Shown here one piece after another: positions 47,851-55,571 of a stretch of 64,000 nucleotides of DNA (the stretch's first letter is position 1; each line of letters begins with the position of its first letter). The position numbers and the translations under genes are program-made. Origin of the DNA: Rubinisphaera italica (lineage in GTDB: Bacteria; Planctomycetota; Planctomycetia; Planctomycetales; Planctomycetaceae). The DNA lies in NCBI RefSeq assembly GCF_007859715.1, contig NZ_SJPG01000001.1:2196728-2260727 (forward strand), in the 5' to 3' direction. A model generated the notes under the pieces. That model searched no databases and was not told where the DNA came from. It saw only the letters and a program-made list of their open reading frames with translations.

Positions 47851-50127
47851 ATGATGAAAACATTTCTCATCACCTCAGCGATCCTGTTTACTTCTCTTTA
47901 CATTGCTGAAGTTTCAGCAGCTGAAGAAGAAGCTGCTGTTGAAAAAATAACTTACGACGACCATATCCTTCCTATTTTGAGACAACGTTGTGGTTCCTGC
48001 CACAATGCCAGTGATCAGAAGGGAGGATTGGTTCTTGATAGTTTTACGGGCTTGATGTCAGGGGGTGGCTCTGGTGATTCGGTTGAGCCTGGAGACGCTT
48101 CTTCATCTTATCTGTATATGGTTGTTGCTCATGAATCCGAACCATTCATGCCACCGAATCAACCCAAAATACCCGATAAGGAATTGACGTTGATCAAAGA
48201 CTGGATCGACATGGGGGCTTTGCAAAACAAGGGAAGCAAAGTCGTCAAGAAAAAGAACGATCTGGCAAAAATTGAAATTTCGACAGAACGACCAGCCGAT
48301 GCTCCAGTGATGCCGGTCTCTGTGCCGTTAGCGCCTGTGCATACTCCAAATTCTGGAAACAGCGTGACTGCTTTGGCCTGTAGTCCCTGGGCTCCGTTAG
48401 CAGCAATTTCCGGTTATGAACAGATCCTGCTTTACGATACATCATCCGGTCTGCTTTCCGGTGTTCTGCCTTTTCCAGAAGGGACGCCTCAGATCTTAAA
48501 GTTCAGCCGTAATGGTCAATTGTTGATGGCTGGCGGAGGTCAGGGAGGAGCTTCGGGGCGTGTGATCGTCTTTGATATTAAAACAGGAAGCCGGGTTGCT
48601 GAACTCGGTAACGAATACGATTCTGTTCTGGCAGCCGATATCAGTTCCGATCATGCGATGGTCGTCTTGTGCGGTCCAAAACGTATGATTCGAGTCTACT
48701 CTGTGCAAACGGGTGAACTTCTTTATGAAAAGAAAAAGCATACCGACTGGATTACGGCAGCCGAATTTTCTCCTGATGGAGTTCTACTCGCAACGGCTGA
48801 TCGCAGCAATGGGATGACTCTCTGGGAAGCAATGACTGGGAATGAGTATCTCAATCTCAAAGGTCATTCGGGAGCGATCACTGATGTTTCCTGGCGTCCT
48901 GATTCCAACTTGGTTGCCAGCAGTAGTGAAGATGGCACGATTCGTCTCTGGGAATTGAATGATGGCAAGGAAGTCAAAAAGTGGAATGCCCATGGTGGTG
49001 GTGTTTCTGCGATGGATTACACAAGAGAGGGAAAAATCATCTCGATTGGTCGTGATCGCGTCGTGAAACTTTGGCAGGCCGATGGTAAAGAAATCAAAGC
49101 GTTTAAAGGGCTACCTGACCTCGGTATGGAAGTCGCTTACGATGCCGAATCTGGACGTGCCATTGGTGGGGACTGGACCGGTGATGTTCGAGTCTGGGAT
49201 GCCACCACGGGAACTCATCTGTTTTCTCTGGTAACAAATCCACCCGGTCTTTCCGAGCAGCTTGCACTCTCGACCGAACAACTGAAGCAAGCCGAAGGCA
49301 AACTCAAAACTTTACAAGATCGTCTGACTGCTCTCAATAATAAGATTGCTGCCCGTCAACAGTCGGTGACTGCTAAAAAGCAGGACATCAGTAATCGAGA
49401 AATGGAAGTGACACAGGCGAATTCTCAAAAAGACAAGCTAAAAAAACAATTGGATGCGGCTAACGCAGAATTGAACAAGAAGCGTGCTGAGCAGAAAACT
49501 CAGGAAGGCACAATTGGTCAACTGAAAAAGGAAGTCGAATCGCTCACTAAATCGGCCACCGAGAAAAAGACAGCAGTTGCAACGGCTACTAAGCAGAAGC
49601 AAGATGTAGAGAATCAGATTGCTGAGCTGAATAAGAAAATCGAAGAAGCTAAAAAACAGGAAGGTGAAGAGGGGCAAAAAGCTGTCGCAGAATTGGAGCA
49701 ACAATTAACAACTACTCAACAGCAACTCGATTCTCAGACGAAATCTCATGCGGAAGCCGTAAAGGCTCAAAAGGCCGCTGATGCCGCTCTAGCGGCAAAG
49801 CAGAAGCAGGTGACAGATCTTGAAACTGCACTGGCGGCAACAAAGAAGGCTGTTCAGAAGATGACAGTGGCTGCTCAGAATGCAGACAAAGCATTCAAAG
49901 ATCAGGATGCCAAGGTCAAAAAACTTCAGGACACTCTGCCACAATTGAAGAAACAACTGGCCGAACTTGAGAAGGTGGCTCCGATTACTGAAGACGAAAA
50001 GAAACAACAGGCAGAACTGGCTGCTCAAGTGAAGCAGAACGAAGCGCTGGTTGCCTTATCTATTGCTCATAAGCAAAAGCTGGAACAGCAACTGGCGGGC
50101 TCTCAGCAGGCATCAGCTCAAAATTAA
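47851..50127 (+). CDS. Secreted cytochrome c-like (PSCyt1)/WD40/coiled-coil protein
   Basis: Paired ATGs at 47851/47854 introduce a signal peptide (KTFLITSAILFTSLYIAEVSA); the longer frame begins at a TTG. A c-type motif CGSCH lies at 47-51 with a later EPFMPPNQP that could provide the second haem ligand. WD40-type blades fill about 165-440 (FSPDGVLLATADRSNGMTLW, DGTIRLWELNDGKEV). The last 310 residues are an uninterrupted coiled coil rich in Lys, Gln and Ala. The combination suggests an outer-envelope redox protein on an extended stalk or scaffold. It is the last gene of the module, 168 bp after the DUF1553 gene. Confidence 0.9.
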   Translation: MMKTFLITSAILFTSLYIAEVSAAEEEAAVEKITYDDHILPILRQRCGSCHNASDQKGGLVLDSFTGLMSGGGSGDSVEPGDASSSYLYMVVAHESEPFMPPNQPKIPDKELTLIKDWIDMGALQNKGSKVVKKKNDLAKIEISTERPADAPVMPVSVPLAPVHTPNSGNSVTALACSPWAPLAAISGYEQILLYDTSSGLLSGVLPFPEGTPQILKFSRNGQLLMAGGGQGGASGRVIVFDIKTGSRVAELGNEYDSVLAADISSDHAMVVLCGPKRMIRVYSVQTGELLYEKKKHTDWITAAEFSPDGVLLATADRSNGMTLWEAMTGNEYLNLKGHSGAITDVSWRPDSNLVASSSEDGTIRLWELNDGKEVKKWNAHGGGVSAMDYTREGKIISIGRDRVVKLWQADGKEIKAFKGLPDLGMEVAYDAESGRAIGGDWTGDVRVWDATTGTHLFSLVTNPPGLSEQLALSTEQLKQAEGKLKTLQDRLTALNNKIAARQQSVTAKKQDISNREMEVTQANSQKDKLKKQLDAANAELNKKRAEQKTQEGTIGQLKKEVESLTKSATEKKTAVATATKQKQDVENQIAELNKKIEEAKKQEGEEGQKAVAELEQQLTTTQQQLDSQTKSHAEAVKAQKAADAALAAKQKQVTDLETALAATKKAVQKMTVAAQNADKAFKDQDAKVKKLQDTLPQLKKQLAELEKVAPITEDEKKQQAELAAQVKQNEALVALSIAHKQKLEQQLAGSQQASAQN

Positions 50128-50256
50128 AACTTTTAAATTCGCTAGCTATTTATTTTCCTGGATGGGACAATAATTATAAGATCAGTCATAGGATGTGAAA
50201 AACTGATCTCACAACGATAAGTCTTATATCAGCGGAAAATTAAAGAAAGCGAAACA

Positions 50257-50814
50257 ATGAAATTATTTTGTGCTTTGACAGTCCTAATACTTGCAGGCCA
50301 ATCTGCTTTTGCAGCTGACCCGGCTTCCAGCCCACTCGATTTCTCGGCAAAGACGATTGACGGCAAAGAGGTGGATCTTTCAAAATACGATGGGAAAGTT
50401 GTACTGATTGTCAATGTTGCCAGTCGATGTGGGGCGACTCCCCAGTATGAAACATTACAGCAACTCAATGAGACCTATGGTGATAAAGGATTCGTGATTC
50501 TTGGATTTCCTTGTAACCAGTTCGGTGGGCAGGAACCGGGTTCGGAAACACAAATTCAACAGTTTTGCTCTGCAAACTATGGTGTGACTTTTGACATGTT
50601 TTCCAAAATTGATGTCAATGGAACAGAGGCTTCCCCTGTCTATCAGTTTTTGACTTCCAAGCAGACGAATCCAGAATTTGCAGGACCGATTCGCTGGAAT
50701 TTTGAAAAATTCCTGGTGAACAAAGAGGGTCAAGTCGTTGAACGCTTCGCTACGGGAGTTCAACCCGATTCTCCCAAAGTGATTGCTGCCATCGAACGGG
50801 AATTAGGTCAGTAA
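50257..50814 (+). CDS. Exported glutathione peroxidase family protein
   Basis: A 185-residue GPx with a signal peptide (LTVLILAGQSAFA). The catalytic residues are Cys58 (NVASRCGATPQY), Gln92, Trp147 and Asn148 (WNFEKFLV). Cys86 in GFPCNQFGGQ is the usual second conserved cysteine. It is a cysteine, not selenocysteine, enzyme. Bacterial Cys-GPx enzymes generally use thioredoxin to reduce peroxides. Export places it outside the cytoplasm, so an exported reductant would be needed. A terminator follows. Confidence 0.95.
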   Translation: MKLFCALTVLILAGQSAFAADPASSPLDFSAKTIDGKEVDLSKYDGKVVLIVNVASRCGATPQYETLQQLNETYGDKGFVILGFPCNQFGGQEPGSETQIQQFCSANYGVTFDMFSKIDVNGTEASPVYQFLTSKQTNPEFAGPIRWNFEKFLVNKEGQVVERFATGVQPDSPKVIAAIERELGQ

Positions 50815-50838
50815 TCAAATGACTGACGTCAAGATGCC

Positions 50839-50867
50839 AAGCCAGCCTGAAGAGGTTGGCTTTTTTT
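50839..50867 (+). terminator. Intrinsic terminator after the glutathione peroxidase gene
   Basis: AAGCCAGCC at 50839-50847 pairs with GGTTGGCTT at 50854-50862 with one G-T wobble and a 6-base loop, followed by seven T. It lies 25 bases after the stop. Confidence 0.88.
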
Positions 50868-50928
50868 ATATCACAATTCCACTGGTAAGAGACTCATTAC
50901 GATTCTCGCAGTTCATCTAGGAGACATA

Positions 50929-53244
50929 ATGAAATCTTTTTGGAACCAGACATCGCTGGCATTTTTGTTTCTGTTAACTCACTGCCTTTTCAGTGCTTCT
51001 ATTCGCGCAGAAGATGTTGTTCAGAAGTCAGGAGAGGCGAAGGAGCAAGTTTCAGCGCCTGTCGATTTCAAATCGATTGCGGAAAAAAATCGCGAGGCCA
51101 TTGTTTCTGTTGCTTTTTTGGGGAGAGAGGGCGAAGAGCTGGGAATGGGAACAGGATTTGTCGTCGATCATACCGGCTTGATCGCTACGAATCGGCATGT
51201 CATTGGAGAAGCCCGACCTATCCGCGTCACATTTTTGGATGGTCAGCAATACACAGTTGAGTCTATTTACGCCAGTGATGAGACTTCAGACCTTGCTCTA
51301 CTCAAGTTGAATTCTGAGGAATTGGCAAATCGAAAGATCGTTGCTTTGAAGCTGGGGAATCGAGCAGAGCAGGGAGACGACGTTGCAGCGATTGGGCATC
51401 CGCGAGGGTATAAGAATTCCCTGGTGACGGGAATCGTTTCCGGAACTCAGGAAATCAATGGAATTGATCTCATCCAGGTCTCGATGCCGATTGATCACGG
51501 GAACAGTGGGGGACCGCTGTTGAATCGAGCTGGCGAAGTGGTTGGGATTATCACCTACAAAAGTGCGGAAACCGTCAATGTGGGGTTTGCCATGCCAGTC
51601 GAGGGCTTGAAGTCGATTCTGGAATCCCCGAATCCGATCACACTCTCTCGTTGGACAACCATCGGCCGTTTGAATTCAGAAAAATGGCAGGAGCTATTCG
51701 GTGCAACCTGGAGTCAGCGGGCAGGCCAGATACTGGTTTCTGGTAGTGGAAAAGGATTCGGTGGTCGTTCGCTCTGCCTCTGGCATGAGGCACCTTTGGA
51801 CAATCAGAAGTTTGAGCTTCAGGTTTCTGTGAAGTTGAATGACGAAGCCGGAGCTGCCGGGCTGGTGTTTCAAGCGGATCGTCAGGATCGCCATTACGGA
51901 TTTTACCCCAGTGCAGGGAACTTACGTCTTTCCCGATTTGATGGAGCTGATGTTTTCAGCTGGCATGTTCTGCAGGAAATCTCTTCGCCTGCCTATAAGC
52001 CTGGAGACTGGAATCGGCTGAAAGTTTCGATCGATCAGTCTAATATCCGTTGTTACTGCAATGACGAACTCGTGATTGATCTGGAAGAACATCCTGTAGG
52101 AAAAAAATCGAATGCCGTCGGACTGGCCAAGTTTCGCGACACCAAGGCCAGCTTTCGGGGCTTTGAGCTGGCAGAAGAACTTTCGAACTCGCAGCTCACC
52201 GAAGACATTCAGAATCAACTGGATTTGCTGGTCGAAGAATTGAAAACGGAGGAACTGATCAGCCAGCAATCGATTCAGAAACTGCAAACATTTCCGCTGG
52301 AAAGTCGCGATTATTTGAATCAGATGGCTGCCGATCTGGAGCAGCGGGCAGCTGAAATTCGTCGTCTCAATCGTCGTGTCCATGATTCAATAATCAGACT
52401 GCAGATTGAAGAGGAACTGAAAAGAAAACAACCTCGTATCGCTCAACTGGCTTTGTTACTGGCACGATACGACAACCCGGAACTGGATGTTGAAACCTAT
52501 CTCATACAAATCGATGAGTTGGCTGATGAGATCAAGAACATGTCAGTAGATCAGAAGCTGAATGAAGTCGAATTTCGGGAAGTGATGGATCGTTATCTCT
52601 TTGAGGAAAACGGATTTCATGGCAGCCGAACGAACTACTATCACAAATCAAATAGCTATCTAAACGAAGTAATTGACGACCGCGAAGGTTTGCCAATTTC
52701 CCTGTCGGTTTTGTATCTCGCTTTGGCAGAAAAGCTTGAGCTTGATATACGAGGCATCGGCTTGCCCGGGCATTTTATTGTTCGACAATATGTCAACGAT
52801 GAACCAGATATGATGGTCGATGTTTTTGATCGAGGACGAATACTCGGGTTGGTCGATGTGATGACTCGAGTCGAACTGCAATCCAACACTGCCTGGAACG
52901 ATGCCTATCTTGAACCGCAGTCATCACGAGATATTCTGATTCGGATGATTCGGAATTTGCAGGGAATCGCAGAGCGGCAGGAAAGTGTTGAGGATTTACT
53001 GCGATATTTGAATCTGCTGGTTGCGATTGATCCCTCGAATCAAATCGAACATCGCTATATTCGATCCTTGGTGGCTATTCGTCAGCGAGAACGATCATTG
53101 GCTGAAGAAGACCTGATCTGGCTAGAGGATCATGGTCGTCCGGTACTGAATGATCGTCAATTGAACGAACTGACGCGGTTTGCCGAGCAATGGCTGGGTT
53201 TGAAAGATTTGAAAAAGACTTCTCAGGAACAAAACAGCCAATAG
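50929..53244 (+). CDS. Secreted HtrA-like protease fused to a LamG/DUF1080-like domain and a SirB1-type transglutaminase-like domain
   Basis: After a signal peptide ending near SIRA, residues 50-230 are an HtrA-type protease with intact triad: His90 (ATNRHVIG), Asp121 (TSDLALLKL), Ser193 (DHGNSGGPLL). There is no PDZ. Residues about 240-415 form a beta-sandwich with the DUF1080/LamG pattern (GAAGLVFQADRQDRHYGFYP, GDWNRLKVSID). A helical linker follows, then about 520-640 matches SirB1/Transglut_core2 (LALLLARYDNPELDVETYL, REGLPISLSVLYLALAEKL, GLPGHFIVR), with a helical end. The frame is continuous, so the fusion is not a frameshift. It points to a protease that binds a polymer and a further peptide-processing or binding activity. 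Confidence 0.9.
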   Translation: MKSFWNQTSLAFLFLLTHCLFSASIRAEDVVQKSGEAKEQVSAPVDFKSIAEKNREAIVSVAFLGREGEELGMGTGFVVDHTGLIATNRHVIGEARPIRVTFLDGQQYTVESIYASDETSDLALLKLNSEELANRKIVALKLGNRAEQGDDVAAIGHPRGYKNSLVTGIVSGTQEINGIDLIQVSMPIDHGNSGGPLLNRAGEVVGIITYKSAETVNVGFAMPVEGLKSILESPNPITLSRWTTIGRLNSEKWQELFGATWSQRAGQILVSGSGKGFGGRSLCLWHEAPLDNQKFELQVSVKLNDEAGAAGLVFQADRQDRHYGFYPSAGNLRLSRFDGADVFSWHVLQEISSPAYKPGDWNRLKVSIDQSNIRCYCNDELVIDLEEHPVGKKSNAVGLAKFRDTKASFRGFELAEELSNSQLTEDIQNQLDLLVEELKTEELISQQSIQKLQTFPLESRDYLNQMAADLEQRAAEIRRLNRRVHDSIIRLQIEEELKRKQPRIAQLALLLARYDNPELDVETYLIQIDELADEIKNMSVDQKLNEVEFREVMDRYLFEENGFHGSRTNYYHKSNSYLNEVIDDREGLPISLSVLYLALAEKLELDIRGIGLPGHFIVRQYVNDEPDMMVDVFDRGRILGLVDVMTRVELQSNTAWNDAYLEPQSSRDILIRMIRNLQGIAERQESVEDLLRYLNLLVAIDPSNQIEHRYIRSLVAIRQRERSLAEEDLIWLEDHGRPVLNDRQLNELTRFAEQWLGLKDLKKTSQEQNSQ

Positions 53245-53247
53245 CAA

Positions 53248-53475
53248 TCAATGAGGCAGTCGGCAGCAACCTGAACCACAGGCAGGTGCAGAAGATGGTG
53301 GGCAACTATTCGCAATGGGAAGCCCTGAATGACTGACAGCGGTCGCGGCAGTGGCACTGAGTAGTTTTTCCAGATTTGACTTTCCGCAGGTTGGACACTC
53401 CGGTTGCTGTGAAGAGCGAATCAGTAACTCAAACTGAGACTGGCAGTCAGAACAACGATATTCAAAAAGTGGCAT
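53248..53475 (-). CDS. FmdB-type zinc ribbon protein
   Basis: A 75-residue protein that opens with the FmdB/CxxC_CxxC_SSSS pattern: MPLFEYRCSDCQSQFE, then CPTCGKSNLEKLLS. The two CxxC pairs should bind one zinc. A Cys-rich tail (PACGSGCC) follows, as in many family members. These proteins are regarded as regulatory or metal-binding, without a firm function. It ends 3 bases from the stop of the convergent protease fusion gene. Confidence 0.9.
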   Translation of the reverse strand: MPLFEYRCSDCQSQFELLIRSSQQPECPTCGKSNLEKLLSATAATAVSHSGLPIANSCPPSSAPACGSGCCRLPH

Positions 53476-53570
53476 GCTATAAACCCGAAACCAGTTCCAT
53501 GATCATGATATAACTCAACTGATTTTGACATGACCGGCATGAGAAATCAAATCATCATTGACGCCGGGAT

Positions 53571-53604
53571 GCACTGGCGAAGCCAGTGCCACACAACCCG
53601 AAGC
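53571..53604 (+). repeat. Short dispersed repeat with hairpin, copy 2
   Basis: GCACTGGC (53571-53578) and GCCAGTGC (53582-53589) form a hairpin with a GAA loop, followed by CACACAACCCGAAGC. The second half matches 38781-38802 (20 of 22 bases). It lies in the 250-bp gap between the FmdB and anti-sigma genes, which otherwise shows nothing. Confidence 0.6.
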
Positions 53605-53725
53605 TTTATATTGCAAAATCTAATAGAGCATTTTCAAAAATTTACCTGCAGTGTTCGAGAGGAACAAGCAAGGTTTATCAGGACAATTCGTGTCCAAGCG
53701 ACTGCAGAAACTATTTGAAAATGGT

Positions 53726-54355
53726 TTAGTTATTGAACATTCTTGATCGAGAGGCTTTCAGTTTCTGCATATCCTCGAGGAATTGATCCGATAACTCGGG
53801 AGAATTCTGATCGAGCAGGTCTGGATTGTTGAATAAGGGAGACAATGTCTTGCGGCCTGACCAGTTGGGTTCAAACTGCAAAGACGATGCTTGTGGATAT
53901 GCGGCTGACTCCTCATCAAGCACAGGACTCAAAGGCAACAGAGAATAGCTGCCAACTCCCTTGGCAGAGGTTGTCTGATAAACGCGTTGCTGGTTATCCT
54001 GGAAGCGACCATCCAGAAAGACAATCGCCAAAGCGAGGCAGGCAGCAGTCAGTGAAAAAACCGGAAAAAAATGCTGCTTCCAGTCCTGATGTCGATTTCG
54101 TGAGACTCGCTTTTCGGGAAGTCGCTGAGACAGAGAATTCCACAACGAGGCCTTCAATTCTGGGACCGGTTCATCATGAACGCGATCAATCATGCCGATT
54201 GATTCGCATAAACCTCGGTAATGATCTCGGCAGGTGGGACAACTGGAAACACTTCGACGAAGCGCTTCCGGAAGCTTATCCGGGGCATCCCGCCCGACCA
54301 GCAATGCCAACTTTTCACGATTTTCAATACAACGGCAACTCATGGTTTCACCCAT
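53726..54355 (-). CDS. Putative membrane anti-sigma factor
   Basis: The frame opens at a TTG at 54364; ATGs at 54355 and 54343 are the likely starts. The N-terminus holds Cys pairs (MSCRC; SSCPTCRDHY) similar to zinc-binding anti-sigma domains, though the usual His of the HxxxCxxC motif is missing. A single membrane helix (VFSLTAACLALAIVFLDG) follows at about 105-122, with about 90 residues outside. It comes 154 bp after an ECF sigma gene on the same strand, the usual layout of a sigma/anti-sigma pair. It would hold the sigma factor at the membrane until an envelope signal arrives. Confidence 0.7.
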   Translation of the reverse strand: MGETMSCRCIENREKLALLVGRDAPDKLPEALRRSVSSCPTCRDHYRGLCESIGMIDRVHDEPVPELKASLWNSLSQRLPEKRVSRNRHQDWKQHFFPVFSLTAACLALAIVFLDGRFQDNQQRVYQTTSAKGVGSYSLLPLSPVLDEESAAYPQASSLQFEPNWSGRKTLSPLFNNPDLLDQNSPELSDQFLEDMQKLKASRSRMFNN

Positions 54356-54509
54356 TAAACTCAAATCCTACTGCAGTTCGCAGTTAACTGTAGCGGCTTT
54401 TTGATGGTTTGAGCCCTATATTTCAGTCTACCACCCGCTACACATTCAGGGAAACGGCTCTAATCTTTCACTCGGAACGAATTGTTCACGAGAAATCCTC
54501 AATTCTCAA

Positions 54510-55121
54510 TTAAACTTCCAAGGGAGAAGAATCGTCCGCACGTTTCAACCAGAGAGCTTTGAAGCGATTTCTCGCTTCGGCCAGTCTCCAGCGAATCGTT
54601 GCTTCTTTCCGCCCGACGATGGCTGCGATTTCCGCAGTGGAAAAATTTTCCAGATCGCGGAGAACGAGCACAGAGCGATATTTTTCAGGGATATCTTCCA
54701 TCACTCGTAAAACTTCTTCTGATAAATCCAGATGATTTCTCGGATCGGCTGACCCGGGATTCATGGGCTCATCAGGTTGAATTTCACTGAAGACAGACGT
54801 TCGCCCCCGTCGTTTTCGTTTTCTGAGGAAATCAAGAGTCAAATTGACCCCAATTCGAAACAACCAGGGACCAAATCGACGGGAAAGATCAAATTGATCC
54901 AGATTTTCATAAACCCGCAAAAATGTTTCTTGGGACAGGTCTTCGGCCAGTGTGTCCTCGTGGACAAATCGATAGATTACTCGGAATAATCGTTTTTCGT
55001 ATCGCTGAACTAAACCACGAAAGGCTTCTTTATCGCCCAGTCGCGCATCCTCAATCAATCGCGCGTCACTGACTGCGGAAGAAGGGGAGTCCTGCAAATT
55101 TTCGATTTCTGTTTGATTCAT
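54510..55121 (-). CDS. ECF sigma factor (RpoE-like)
   Basis: A 203-residue sigma factor with region 2 (LVQRYEKRLFRVIYRFVHED, LAEDLSQETFLRVYENL) and region 4 (LEEIPEKYRSVLVLRDLEN-like IPEKYRSVLVLRDLENFS, then EIAAIVGRKEATIRWRL). It lacks regions 1 and 3, as ECF sigma factors do. It would direct RNA polymerase to envelope-stress or similar promoters and be held by the downstream anti-sigma. The ATG at 55121 is clear. Its target promoters cannot be identified from this window. Confidence 0.95.
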   Translation of the reverse strand: MNQTEIENLQDSPSSAVSDARLIEDARLGDKEAFRGLVQRYEKRLFRVIYRFVHEDTLAEDLSQETFLRVYENLDQFDLSRRFGPWLFRIGVNLTLDFLRKRKRRGRTSVFSEIQPDEPMNPGSADPRNHLDLSEEVLRVMEDIPEKYRSVLVLRDLENFSTAEIAAIVGRKEATIRWRLAEARNRFKALWLKRADDSSPLEV

Positions 55122-55304
55122 ATCCGAACACTCTTTGTGAATTCCTGTCTGCTACTTTAAATACGGAATCTCCATGAGTGATGTTGGAGAAATCCGTTAA
55201 TTTGTCAGTTTTTGAGGATCAATTGTGTCAGATTCTGTAGAAATTGTCTCATTAAGTTGATTCCAACATCGCTCCACGATAAAGTTCGCCTACGAGAAAT
55301 GCCT

Positions 55305-55390
55305 GCCCAGATGGCGGAATTGGCAGACGCGCCAGGTTGAGGGCCTGGTGGGGTTAATACCCCGTGGAGGTTCGAATCCTCTTCTGGGCA
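55305..55390 (+). tRNA. tRNA-Leu (anticodon GAG)
   Basis: GCCCAGA (55305-55311) pairs with TCTGGGC (55383-55389), with A as discriminator base and no encoded CCA. The anticodon stem CCAGG/CCTGG holds the loop TTGAGGG with anticodon GAG at 55339-55341. A long variable arm (GGGG...CCCC) and the TTCGAAT T-loop are as expected for tRNA-Leu. It decodes CUC and CUU. Confidence 0.97.
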
Positions 55391-55571
55391 TTTCTTCGCT
55401 TTGTCGGCCGCTCCGACGTTAGTTTTCAGGACATTAACAGTATGAAACTTCATGCTGTCAATGGTTTCCAGGCTTCGTAATTTTTCCCTGTACGACTTGC
55501 ATTTCACATAGGCGACCTCTTATACCTGTTATGGAATATAAACTCGGCTCGGTTATAGGGAATTTGACGAC

